From contig SRXB01000043.1 of the NCBI GenBank assembly GCA_009724975.1, forward strand, positions 1 through 11,154: 11,154 nucleotides of DNA, given 5' to 3'. This document shows, one piece after another, positions 1-6,502 of the stretch. How positions within the stretch are numbered: the first letter of the stretch is position 1; the number at the start of each line of letters is the position of its first letter. The notes under the pieces were generated by a model. The model saw nothing but the letters and a program-made list of their open reading frames with translations. It did not search any database and was not told where the DNA came from. The translations under genes and the position numbers were made by a program. The stretch is from a bacterium. GTDB taxonomy: Bacteria > Desulfobacterota > Deferrisomatia > Deferrisomatales > BM512.

Positions 1-381
1 ACCGCCTTCGCCGACATCGACAACGACGGCGACCTCGACCTTTACGTAATCAACTGGGCCGCCCCCAACGTCATGGCCCTCAACAACACCAACAACTCCG
101 ACTTCCTCAAGGTCAAGCTCACGGGAACCGTCTCCAACCACATGGCGGTAGGCTCCCGCGTGTGGGTGCGCGACGGCATAAAGCTCGTCGGCATGCGCGA
201 CATGGAAACCTCCTCCGGCTTTTGCTCCCAGCCCCCGCAGGAGCTGCACTTCGGCCTCTCCGCCGCCAAGACCTACACGGTAGAGGTCCGCTTCCCCAGC
301 GGCCTTCGCAAGGTCGTGGAAAACGTCAAGGCCGGCCAGACCATCACCATAGAGGAACCCGGTGCGGTGGCCAAGAACTAG
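1..381 (+). CDS. FG-GAP/VCBS repeat protein with C-terminal ASPIC/UnbV domain (5' truncated)
   Basis: The reading frame is open from the first base to TAG at 379-381, giving 126 residues of the C-terminus; the start lies outside the window. The visible part opens with a calcium-loop motif typical of FG-GAP/VCBS beta-propeller repeats (DIDNDGDLDLYV, residues 2-13). It continues with an ASPIC/UnbV-type domain: the VKLTGTVSNHMAVGSRVWV stretch, a SSGFCSQ turn, the ELHFGL motif, and the final FPSG and TITIEE strands. Proteins of this type (CRTAC1-like) are normally secreted or surface-exposed beta-propellers; the role of the ASPIC domain is not well defined. The next gene overlaps or closely follows the stop codon, suggesting a shared transcript of exported proteins. 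The domain call is firm. The biological role, and whether the protein carries a lipoprotein signal, cannot be seen here. Confidence 0.85.
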   Translation, partial: TAFADIDNDGDLDLYVINWAAPNVMALNNTNNSDFLKVKLTGTVSNHMAVGSRVWVRDGIKLVGMRDMETSSGFCSQPPQELHFGLSAAKTYTVEVRFPSGLRKVVENVKAGQTITIEEPGAVAKN

Positions 382-1471
382 CCCCCGGAAAGCGATAAAA
401 GAAAGAGGGCCGCGCCTTAGCGGCCTTCTTTTTTGCCTTCTGGCGGCCTTTTTGCTACTTGGATGCGCAGCCGCCCCAAGGGAAGCGGCGAAAACCGCCG
501 AGGGCGCCCATTTCGTCGAGGGGCTAGTCTCCCTTGACGGACGCGGTTTCGAGGGGGCAACGGTCCACGCCTACCTCGCCTCCTCCTTTTCCGGCGGCAA
601 AGAGCCAGAGCCAGCCGCAACCGCGCCATCGGCCCAAAGCGGCCGCTTTGAACTGCAACTGCCCGAAGGCTCCTACTTCATAACAGCCGGCGCCGAGGGA
701 AAATTCGCCTATTTTGGCCGAAATCCGGTGAAAACCGGCTCCAACTCCCGAGGGATAAGCCTGCCGCTGGTCCCCAAAAGCGAGATGGCGGCGCAAAGCG
801 TCCCCGAGGGGGATGAAGGGGTTTGGGGAAGGGTCCTCCACGACGGCAAGGCCGTAGAAAAGGTGGTGGTGATGGCCCATCTTCGCGCCGACACCGGCTT
901 TCGCGGCCAGCCCTATGCCATGAGCGCACCAACAGGCCCCGACGGCTCCTACGCGCTCAAGCTCGAACCCGGCAGCTACTTCGTCACCGCCAAGAAAAGG
1001 GCGTCCGGCCTCGAAACCGGCCCGCTCGCCTCCGGCGACCTCTTCGGGGTCCTCCCAAGCCTGCCTCTTGAAATATCAAAGGGAATATCTATAAAGGACG
1101 ACATACACCTAATAGAGCTCCCAAGCCCCGAACAGCAGGGACGCTTCAAGACCCGCTGGGCCAAGGTGGAGGGTCTGGTGGCGGACGGCGCGGGGAAACC
1201 GGCGGCTGGCTTTCGAGCCTGCCTTTACAAAAACCCCAAAATGCTCGGAGAGCCGGAATTCATCTCAGCCCCCACCGGACCAGACGGCAAATTCTCAATC
1301 TCCGTTTCGGCGGAAGGGCGCTTTTACCTCGGCGCGCGCCAAAGGCTGGGAGGCCCTCCCCAAAGCGGCGAATTGGTAGGCTTCATGCAGGGCGCGGAGC
1401 CCGAAGGGCTTTTACTCGAAGCGGGAGCCACCCTTTCCGGCATAACGGTAAAACTTTCGGCGGCCCCATGA
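362..1471 (+). CDS. Lipoprotein with three tandem transthyretin/carboxypeptidase-regulatory-like domains
   Basis: 369 residues from GTG 362. A basic n-region and a hydrophobic stretch (residues 21-33) lead to a lipobox LLGC with Cys35, predicting a lipid-anchored exported protein. The mature part has three homologous beta-sandwich units at about residues 52-137, 153-252 and 268-366. Each begins with a V-G-V-type strand (VEGLVS, VWGRVL, VEGLVA), carries a loop ending in a G-x-F/Y strand (AQSGRFEL, TGPDGSYAL, TGPDGKFSI), then a G-S/R-Y/F strand (EGSYFITA, PGSYFVTA, EGRFYLGA). This is the pattern of CarboxypepD_reg-like or prealbumin-like domains, usually binding or structural modules without catalysis. 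The start is uncertain: GTG 362 has AGAGGAA about 4 nt upstream and overlaps the previous gene by 20 nt, while ATA 395 would give a more normal signal peptide. It overlaps the next gene by ATGA. Exact function unknown. Confidence 0.82.
   Translation: MRWPRTSPRKAIKERGPRLSGLLFCLLAAFLLLGCAAAPREAAKTAEGAHFVEGLVSLDGRGFEGATVHAYLASSFSGGKEPEPAATAPSAQSGRFELQLPEGSYFITAGAEGKFAYFGRNPVKTGSNSRGISLPLVPKSEMAAQSVPEGDEGVWGRVLHDGKAVEKVVVMAHLRADTGFRGQPYAMSAPTGPDGSYALKLEPGSYFVTAKKRASGLETGPLASGDLFGVLPSLPLEISKGISIKDDIHLIELPSPEQQGRFKTRWAKVEGLVADGAGKPAAGFRACLYKNPKMLGEPEFISAPTGPDGKFSISVSAEGRFYLGARQRLGGPPQSGELVGFMQGAEPEGLLLEAGATLSGITVKLSAAP
405..434 (+). terminator. Intrinsic terminator-like hairpin inside the lipoprotein signal-peptide codons
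   Basis: A 9-bp stem pairs GAGGGCCGC (405-413) with GCGGCCTTC (420-428), with one G-T wobble and a 6-nt loop, followed by six T (429-434). Preceding A residues (402-404) extend the pairing with the T-tract. It lies 24 nt after the stop of the FG-GAP/ASPIC gene, where a terminator would be expected, yet it falls within the first 25 codons of the next gene. It may cause partial termination, so that downstream genes are expressed at a lower level. Confidence 0.7.
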
Positions 1472-3264
1472 AAAAGATAATTCCCCTGCTAATGCTTTTG
1501 CCGGTCGGCTGCGCCTCGCTCAAGGTGGCCGACGCCCCTACGCGGGGGGGCGAGTGGTCCGGCAAGGTGCGCCTTGAGAATTCGGTCGCGCTGAAACGGG
1601 GCGAAAACCTGAAAATAGCCCCCGGAACCGAAGTCTGCTTCGCCTTCAAGGACGAGGACGGAGACGGCCTAGGCGACATCTCCCTCTCCCTTGAGGGCGG
1701 CGACCTCGCGGCCCTCGGCACGCCGGAAAAACCCATACTATTCACCCCCTGCGACGACCACGCCGAACCCGGCCTCTGGGGCGAAATCAGGGTAGATTTC
1801 GGGAAAATCGACCTTAAATACACAGTGATTGAAGGCTCCACGCGCGGCCTTCACCTGCACTTCGCCTCGGGCCGCGTCGAGGACTCGGTGATAAGGGAAA
1901 ACCACGACGGCACGAGAATCGGCGAATCCGCCATCGTTTTCGACCGCTGCCTTTTCGCCGACCAGGCGGGCAAGGGCTTCAACTCCCGCGCCTCCAAAAA
2001 CACCGTCACCAACTCCCTTTTTCGGGCGAACAAAAGGGGTGTATTCCTCTTCGAGGGGGACGAGGGAAGCGTATTTAAGCAAAACATCTTCACCGGAAAC
2101 GAAATTCCTTTCAGGCTGGGCGACTTTTACACCGGAAAACTCACAGTGGGACCAAACAAATGGAACGACCCCATCGGCGAATACAAACCCGAAGGGGTCG
2201 ATGCCACGGTGGAGTTTCTTAGCGGCGAAGCGGCCTCTGCGGGGCCCAATAATTGGCCGATGGCGGGAATAGTCTGGAAAAAAGAGACGAAAGGGTTCTC
2301 CGACGCCATCGCGGCCAACGAACTTGGCCTTTACTCCCTCTCCTGGGAAGGCGGGGTGGAGCGCCGCTCTCTCTTCACGGGAGAAACGCTCGCCTCCCTG
2401 CCGCTTTCCGACCCCTCGGACGCTCCCCCTACCCTTTTTCGGGTAAACGGCAAAAGTTACCTGGCCGTCCAATCCTGGGACAGGGCCGTGCGTCTCCTGG
2501 ACGCCGAAACCCTAAAAGAACTCTCCTCATGGCGCGAAGATGAGAGTCTGGCCGACGACCACCGCCAGTCTGGACCCGTATTTGCGGGCAATTGCAATAT
2601 CCTCGCGGTTGGGAGCTGGGCCGGAAGGGTCTTGGGGTTCGACATTGCTGACGGCAATCTTGCAAAAAGGTGGGAATTTTCCACCGGCGGCGCGATAAGG
2701 GGCGACCTTGGCCTGTCCGAGGACGGCGAAACCTTATTCGCCCCCTCCGAAGACGGGAGCCTCTACGCCCTCGGTGTCAGGGACGGGTTTTTGAAATGGA
2801 AATTCGCGGCGAAGGCCCCTCTAATATCCGGCGTCGCAGAAAAGGGCCAAGTAGTGTGGTTCGCCGACAAGGAAAAAACCCTGTACGCCGTCAGCGGCGG
2901 CAAAATCCTTTACGAAGCCGAACTCGGGGGCGGAGCCTGGTACGCGAGACCGCTTCTGGAAGGCGGCGTTCTCTATCAGGGCGACGATTCGGGCCGTCTG
3001 GCCGCCCTTGAGGCAAAAAGCGGCAAAACCCTCTGGGAGCGCAGACTCCACGGCGGGGTAAGAAGCTCGCCAGTCACCGTCTCCGGCGTCCTCGCGGTGG
3101 TCACGGCGGGCGGGTCGCTGGCGCTGGTGGAACCCCAAACCGGCTTTCTCTACGACGAAATTTCGCTGGGCGAAGCCTCGATGGCCACTCCGGCGGCGCT
3201 GGGCGATTTTCTTTTCACCGCCTCCCGCCCGGGCGAAAACGCCCGCATTAAACTTGAGCGCTAG
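1468..3264 (+). CDS. Lipoprotein with parallel beta-helix and PQQ-type beta-propeller domains
   Basis: 598 residues. The ATG overlaps the previous stop as ATGA, and no clear Shine-Dalgarno is seen, so translation is probably coupled. A short signal peptide ends in LLPVGC with Cys15 as likely lipidation site; Pro at -3 is atypical. Residues about 40-230 have the features of a right-handed parallel beta-helix: GTPEKPILFTP, GLWGEIRV, then short repeated strands with SVIREN, CLFADQ, SLFRANKRGVF and IFTGNEIPF. A D-x-D-G-D-G loop at 62-67 could bind calcium. Residues about 265-598 are propeller blades of PQQ/WD-like type, each with a strand such as GRVLGFDIADGNL, GSLYALGVRDGFLKWKF or GRLAALEAKSGKTLWERRL. 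No catalytic residues are evident; the propeller may be structural or binding. The surface-protein neighbours suggest an outer-membrane or cell-surface role. Domain calls are good; function unknown. Confidence 0.82.
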   Translation: MKKIIPLLMLLPVGCASLKVADAPTRGGEWSGKVRLENSVALKRGENLKIAPGTEVCFAFKDEDGDGLGDISLSLEGGDLAALGTPEKPILFTPCDDHAEPGLWGEIRVDFGKIDLKYTVIEGSTRGLHLHFASGRVEDSVIRENHDGTRIGESAIVFDRCLFADQAGKGFNSRASKNTVTNSLFRANKRGVFLFEGDEGSVFKQNIFTGNEIPFRLGDFYTGKLTVGPNKWNDPIGEYKPEGVDATVEFLSGEAASAGPNNWPMAGIVWKKETKGFSDAIAANELGLYSLSWEGGVERRSLFTGETLASLPLSDPSDAPPTLFRVNGKSYLAVQSWDRAVRLLDAETLKELSSWREDESLADDHRQSGPVFAGNCNILAVGSWAGRVLGFDIADGNLAKRWEFSTGGAIRGDLGLSEDGETLFAPSEDGSLYALGVRDGFLKWKFAAKAPLISGVAEKGQVVWFADKEKTLYAVSGGKILYEAELGGGAWYARPLLEGGVLYQGDDSGRLAALEAKSGKTLWERRLHGGVRSSPVTVSGVLAVVTAGGSLALVEPQTGFLYDEISLGEASMATPAALGDFLFTASRPGENARIKLER

Positions 3265-3310
3265 CCCCAATGGCGGTAAATTAAAAAGAAAAAATCAGGA
3301 CGGAGCAGCC

Positions 3311-3874
3311 ATGCATAGAAAAGTTATCATCGCCATAGCCATTTTACTGACAACCGCCGCAACGGGGATGGCCTGCGTGGGCAAATCGCTCGTCGTCGGC
3401 ACCGACGGAACCCAGCGCTCCAAGGCGGCGGCTCAGATAATGGCGATACTGATAAACGAGCGCACCGGAACCACGGTTGAAATCTCCGATTACGAGGGCT
3501 ACGACGGCCTCTTCAAGGAGATGACCCAGGGGGACGTAGACATCGCCCTCATGTACGTCGGGCAGGCCCTCGCAAAGGACGGCCAGAAGGCCCCCGACAA
3601 CCCCTCGGCGGCTTTTGAGCAGGTGAAGAGCTACCAGCAGGAGAAGCACAACCTCGTCTGGCTCACCGACCTGGGCTTCCTTGAGGCTGGCAACCCCAAC
3701 TCCCTTGCCGTGGCGGTGGCCCAAAAGCACACCATAAAAAAATTCCCCGCCCTCCCGCGCCTCATCGCCAAAACCCAGGGAAAGCTAGATGAAAAGGCCA
3801 TTCAATCGATAAGTGCCTCCCCCAACATTTCGAAAGCCGCGCGCGATTACCTCAAGCTCATGAAGCTAATTTAA
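3311..3874 (+). CDS. Short OpuAC-like exported substrate-binding protein, apparently single-lobed
   Basis: 187 residues from ATG 3311, chosen because GGAG lies 5 nt upstream and a signal sequence follows at once (basic MHRK, hydrophobic 5-18); an in-frame TTG 57 nt upstream has no such support. Cleavage is near MAC at residues 20-22, possibly as a lipoprotein, though the lipobox is atypical. The mature N-terminus matches the OpuAC family of quaternary-amine ABC-transporter binding proteins: SLVVGTDGTQRSK, RTGTTVEISDYEGYDGLF, GDVDIALMYVGQ and HNLVWLTDLGF. The C-terminus (FPALPRLIAKTQGKLDEKAI and AARDYLK) also matches the family's end. Full-length members are clearly longer, and the central second lobe, roughly 100 residues from memory, seems absent with no frameshift. 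The usual acidic position beside Tyr82 is also changed. No permease or ATPase for uptake is nearby. It is probably the last gene of the upstream unit, 46 nt after it. Ligand unknown. Confidence 0.78.
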   Translation: MHRKVIIAIAILLTTAATGMACVGKSLVVGTDGTQRSKAAAQIMAILINERTGTTVEISDYEGYDGLFKEMTQGDVDIALMYVGQALAKDGQKAPDNPSAAFEQVKSYQQEKHNLVWLTDLGFLEAGNPNSLAVAVAQKHTIKKFPALPRLIAKTQGKLDEKAIQSISASPNISKAARDYLKLMKLI

Positions 3875-3897
3875 AGGCGAAATTTTCAGCCGTCAGG

Positions 3898-3927
3898 ATT
3901 GGGGCTCGCGAGGGCCCCAATTTTTTT
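3898..3927 (+). terminator. Rho-independent terminator after the OpuAC-like gene
   Basis: A perfect 8-bp stem ATTGGGGC (3898-3905) and GCCCCAAT (3914-3921) encloses an 8-nt loop and is followed by a run of T to 3927. It lies 24 nt after the OpuAC-like stop codon and ends the left-hand + strand gene group before the cysK promoter. Confidence 0.9.
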
Positions 3928-3948
3928 GCCCTAAAAAGTGACCCGCAT

Positions 3949-3977
3949 TTGACGAATCGGAGAGTTGCAGGTATTTT
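3949..3977 (+). promoter_or_regulatory. Candidate sigma70-type promoter for cysteine synthase
   Basis: TTGACG (3949-3954; 5 of 6 to consensus) and TATTTT (3972-3977; 4 of 6) are separated by 17 bp. The site lies between the preceding terminator and the cysK start, so cysK is probably transcribed alone with a leader of about 45 nt. No obvious CysB-like operator or riboswitch is seen in the leader. Confidence 0.5.
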
Positions 3978-4029
3978 TTATTCAAAGTAGCTGTCTTTTT
4001 AATGCGCTTTATCGTTGGGGGAACGATTG

Positions 4030-4959
4030 GTGACGAGTTTTTTTCAAGACAACAGCCTTTCCATCGGCCGCACTCCCTTAGTCAAGATAAACCGCCTGAC
4101 AGGCGGCTCAAAGGCGCTGGTCCTTGCTAAAATCGAGGGGCGCAACCCCGCCTATTCGGTAAAGTGCAGGGTCGGCGCGAAACTGATTTTCGAAGCCGAA
4201 AAAAATGGGCTTTTAAAGCCCGGCATGACGGTGATAGAGCCCACAAGCGGCAACACCGGCATCGCCCTGGCCTTCGTTTGCGCCGCCAAGGGGTACAAGC
4301 TCATCCTCACCATGCCCTCCACGATGAGCGGCGAGCGGGTAAAGCTCCTCAAGGCTTTTGGCGCACAGGTGGTGCTAACCCCGGGAGGAAAGGGGATGCG
4401 CGGTGCAATCGATGAGGCGACCGCAATGGCCTCCAAATCGGGCAAATACTACATGCCAAACCAGTTCACAAACCCAGCCAATCCGCAGGTTCACTTCGAA
4501 ACCACCGGCCCGGAGCTTTTCACCGACAGCGGCGGCAAGATAGACTATTTCGTGGCGGGGGTCGGCACCGGCGGCACGATTACCGGCGTCGGAAGATACC
4601 TTAAGCACGAGAAAAACCTTGCGACCATAACGGTGGCCGTGGAGCCCGCAGCCTCTGCGGTATTGTCGGGCGGCTTGCCCAGCCCCCACAGGATTCAGGG
4701 GATAGGCGCGGGGTTTCGCCCCTCCGTCCTGGACATGTCCGTGGTGGACCAGATGATGACGGTGACGGATGAAGAGGCTTATGAGGTGTCAAGGCGGCTT
4801 GCCCGCGAAGAGGGGATAATCTGCGGCATTTCCAGCGGCGCGGCGATGGCGGCGGCGCTCTCCATAGCCTCCCGGAAGGAGGCGGCGGGAAAGACGATAG
4901 CGGTGGTGCTGCCCGATTCCGGCGAGCGGTATCTCTCCACCGACCTTTACGAAAACTAG
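4030..4959 (+). CDS. cysK: Cysteine synthase (O-acetylserine sulfhydrylase)
   Basis: 309 residues. A PLP-dependent cytoplasmic enzyme that makes L-cysteine from O-acetyl-L-serine and sulfide. GTG 4030 is chosen because GGGGGAA lies about 7 nt upstream and the protein then starts in register with E. coli CysK (FxDNSLxIGxTPLV at residues 5-18); TTG 4015 and TTG 4027 are alternatives. The PLP lysine is Lys45 in NPAYSVKCRVGA. The substrate loop TSGNTG is at 72-77, the phosphate-binding GTGGT loop at 179-183, and the ISSGAA motif near 267-272. SVKCR rather than SVKDR, together with length and overall pattern, favours CysK over CysM or a cystathionine beta-synthase. All key residues are present, so it should be active. 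It is a single-gene unit with its own promoter and terminator; no cysE or sulfate-assimilation gene lies beside it. Confidence 0.96.
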   Translation: MTSFFQDNSLSIGRTPLVKINRLTGGSKALVLAKIEGRNPAYSVKCRVGAKLIFEAEKNGLLKPGMTVIEPTSGNTGIALAFVCAAKGYKLILTMPSTMSGERVKLLKAFGAQVVLTPGGKGMRGAIDEATAMASKSGKYYMPNQFTNPANPQVHFETTGPELFTDSGGKIDYFVAGVGTGGTITGVGRYLKHEKNLATITVAVEPAASAVLSGGLPSPHRIQGIGAGFRPSVLDMSVVDQMMTVTDEEAYEVSRRLAREEGIICGISSGAAMAAALSIASRKEAAGKTIAVVLPDSGERYLSTDLYEN

Positions 4960-4987
4960 CCGCCAAACCAATCGCGGCTCAAGAAAG

Positions 4988-5013
4988 AAAAGCCCCCGTA
5001 AAGGGGCTTTTTT
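4988..5013. terminator. Bidirectional terminator between convergent cysK and the efflux operon
   Basis: AAAAGCCCC (4988-4996) pairs with GGGGCTTTT (5003-5011) around a 6-nt loop. The + strand reads out into six T; the - strand also ends in a T-rich tract. It lies 29 nt after the cysK stop and about 10 nt beyond the stop of the TolC-like gene, so it can serve both. Confidence 0.9.
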
Positions 5014-5023
5014 GTTTCAGGCG

Positions 5024-6502
5024 CTATTTGACCGGCTCCTCGCCGGAGGTTTTTATTCCGTAACCCGTGAGTATCGTACCATCGAGCTTCCCAAGCTCGG
5101 TAAGGGCCTTGGCGTAGTCCGAGCGGGCCTTTTGGGTCGCGATTTTGGCCTTTGTCTCGTCGCGCCTCGCCAGCGCCGCCTCGTAACCGGTCCCCCTTCC
5201 GGCCTCGAAGAGGTCCGCCGCGCTTTTGGCCTTCTGGCTCTGGAGTTTTTCGGAGGCCTCGGCTGCGTTTATCTGGTTTTTGAGCCTCAGGGCCTCCACA
5301 TACTGGGTGCGGACCTCTACCTCGATAAGCTCAAGGAGGTTCTGGAGGGACTGCTCCGACATCTCTCTGCTCAGGATTGCGCTTTTTTCCTCCGCCTTGG
5401 CCCCGCGATTGCCGACCGGCGCCTGCCAGCTAAGGCCAGCCCCCAAATCGTAGCTTTCGCCGCCAAGGTCGGCCACCGCGCCGGTGAAACTCTCGGCGTA
5501 GCCGCTTTTACCCAGGGACAGGAAGAAATCCAGGCGCGGCAAGAGGCCGTTTTTTGTCTTGGCGACGCGAAGGTCGCCCTTTTTAAGGGCTATGCGCGCC
5601 TGGTTCGCCTCGGGCCGCAGGGTTTTGGCGTTTTCGATGCGCGTTAAAAGCGCTCCCTCGCCGCCGTCGGCCCTTGCGGGTTCATCAGTGGAATTTATCT
5701 CGGTGGAAAAGGGGTCTTCGGCCTTGGGGCTGATTACGCGGATTAGCGCGATGCGCGCCTTTTCCAGCGCGCTTTGCGCGTCTATGAGGTCTTGGGCGCA
5801 AAGGGCGGTCTCCGCCTTTGCAGTGACGAGTTCCACCGAGGCGGTCTTTCCCGCCTCGATGCGAAGCGCCGTTTCGTCTTCGTTTTGGCGCGCCAGTCTC
5901 AGGGATTCTTCGTAGATCGCCACCGACTTTGCGGCGAAGTGGTGATTCCAGTAAGCCTCCACCGCGGAGAAGGCGGTGGACTGGGCAAGGGCGCGCACCT
6001 CGTATTCGGAGAGGCTGGTCTCAAGCCCCGCCATCCGGACTTCATAAAGGTTGGCGTCCTCGCCCCGCCCCCGCATCAGTGGCTGGCTGGCCGAGGCCCC
6101 AAAACGGATGGAGGAGAGCTTTTCGGCTACGGTAGCGCTCCCCTCGGCGGCGAGAGTGAGGCCGTCATGGGTCTTTTTTTCGAGGGAGGAGGTGACCGCC
6201 AGCGATTTTTCGTCGCTCTTTGCCGGACCCGGATAGTCAGCCCGTGATTTTGAGAGGGTAGCCTTGCCGGAGAAGAGCGGATCGAAGGCGGAATATGCCA
6301 CCTCCTCGGCCTGGCGGTTTATCAGGGTATTGTATTTCTGGACGGCGAAGGCGCGGTTGTTCTGGAACGCCATCATGACGGCCTCCCCTTCGCTCAGGAA
6401 AAGCTTCTGGTTTTCGGCCAGCGCAAGAGCGGGGCAAAGGAGCAGGGCCGCGATTGCGGCGAAGGGCAGGGCCATTTTCCCCAACTTTTCACTCCTATTC
6501 AT
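5024..6502 (-). CDS. TolC-family outer membrane efflux channel
   Basis: 492 residues. A signal peptide (basic start, hydrophobic 11-28, cleavage after ALA at 29) precedes a mature protein with the two long helical repeats of the outer membrane efflux protein family: SEGEAVMMAFQNNRAF near the start, long Ala/Glu/Leu-rich helices, and a second repeat with IENAKTLRPEANQARIALKKGDLRVAKTKNGLLPRLDF. Such proteins form trimeric channels through the outer membrane and a periplasmic tunnel that docks on the adaptor. The start ATG overlaps the permease stop by 8 nt, with GAGG 9 nt upstream inside the permease gene. It is the last gene of the four-gene export operon, followed by the shared terminator. 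The C-terminus after about residue 470 is variable and lacks a recognised motif. Substrate is set by the inner-membrane partners and is unknown. Confidence 0.93.
   Translation of the reverse strand: MNRSEKLGKMALPFAAIAALLLCPALALAENQKLFLSEGEAVMMAFQNNRAFAVQKYNTLINRQAEEVAYSAFDPLFSGKATLSKSRADYPGPAKSDEKSLAVTSSLEKKTHDGLTLAAEGSATVAEKLSSIRFGASASQPLMRGRGEDANLYEVRMAGLETSLSEYEVRALAQSTAFSAVEAYWNHHFAAKSVAIYEESLRLARQNEDETALRIEAGKTASVELVTAKAETALCAQDLIDAQSALEKARIALIRVISPKAEDPFSTEINSTDEPARADGGEGALLTRIENAKTLRPEANQARIALKKGDLRVAKTKNGLLPRLDFFLSLGKSGYAESFTGAVADLGGESYDLGAGLSWQAPVGNRGAKAEEKSAILSREMSEQSLQNLLELIEVEVRTQYVEALRLKNQINAAEASEKLQSQKAKSAADLFEAGRGTGYEAALARRDETKAKIATQKARSDYAKALTELGKLDGTILTGYGIKTSGEEPVK

Noticed and set aside
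1738..2472. Long open frame (244 codons) on the - strand opposite the beta-helix/propeller gene
   Set aside because: It is a mirror of a well-supported + strand gene in GC-rich DNA; the translation shows no recognisable domain, signal or ribosome site.
3254..3310. Upstream TTG start adding 19 residues to the OpuAC-like protein
   Set aside because: It would overlap the previous gene and bury the signal peptide; ATG 3311 has a good ribosome site and an immediate signal sequence.
5012..5647. Open frame of 211 codons on the + strand opposite the TolC-like gene
   Set aside because: Low-complexity translation without domain similarity; the opposite strand encodes a complete TolC-family protein.
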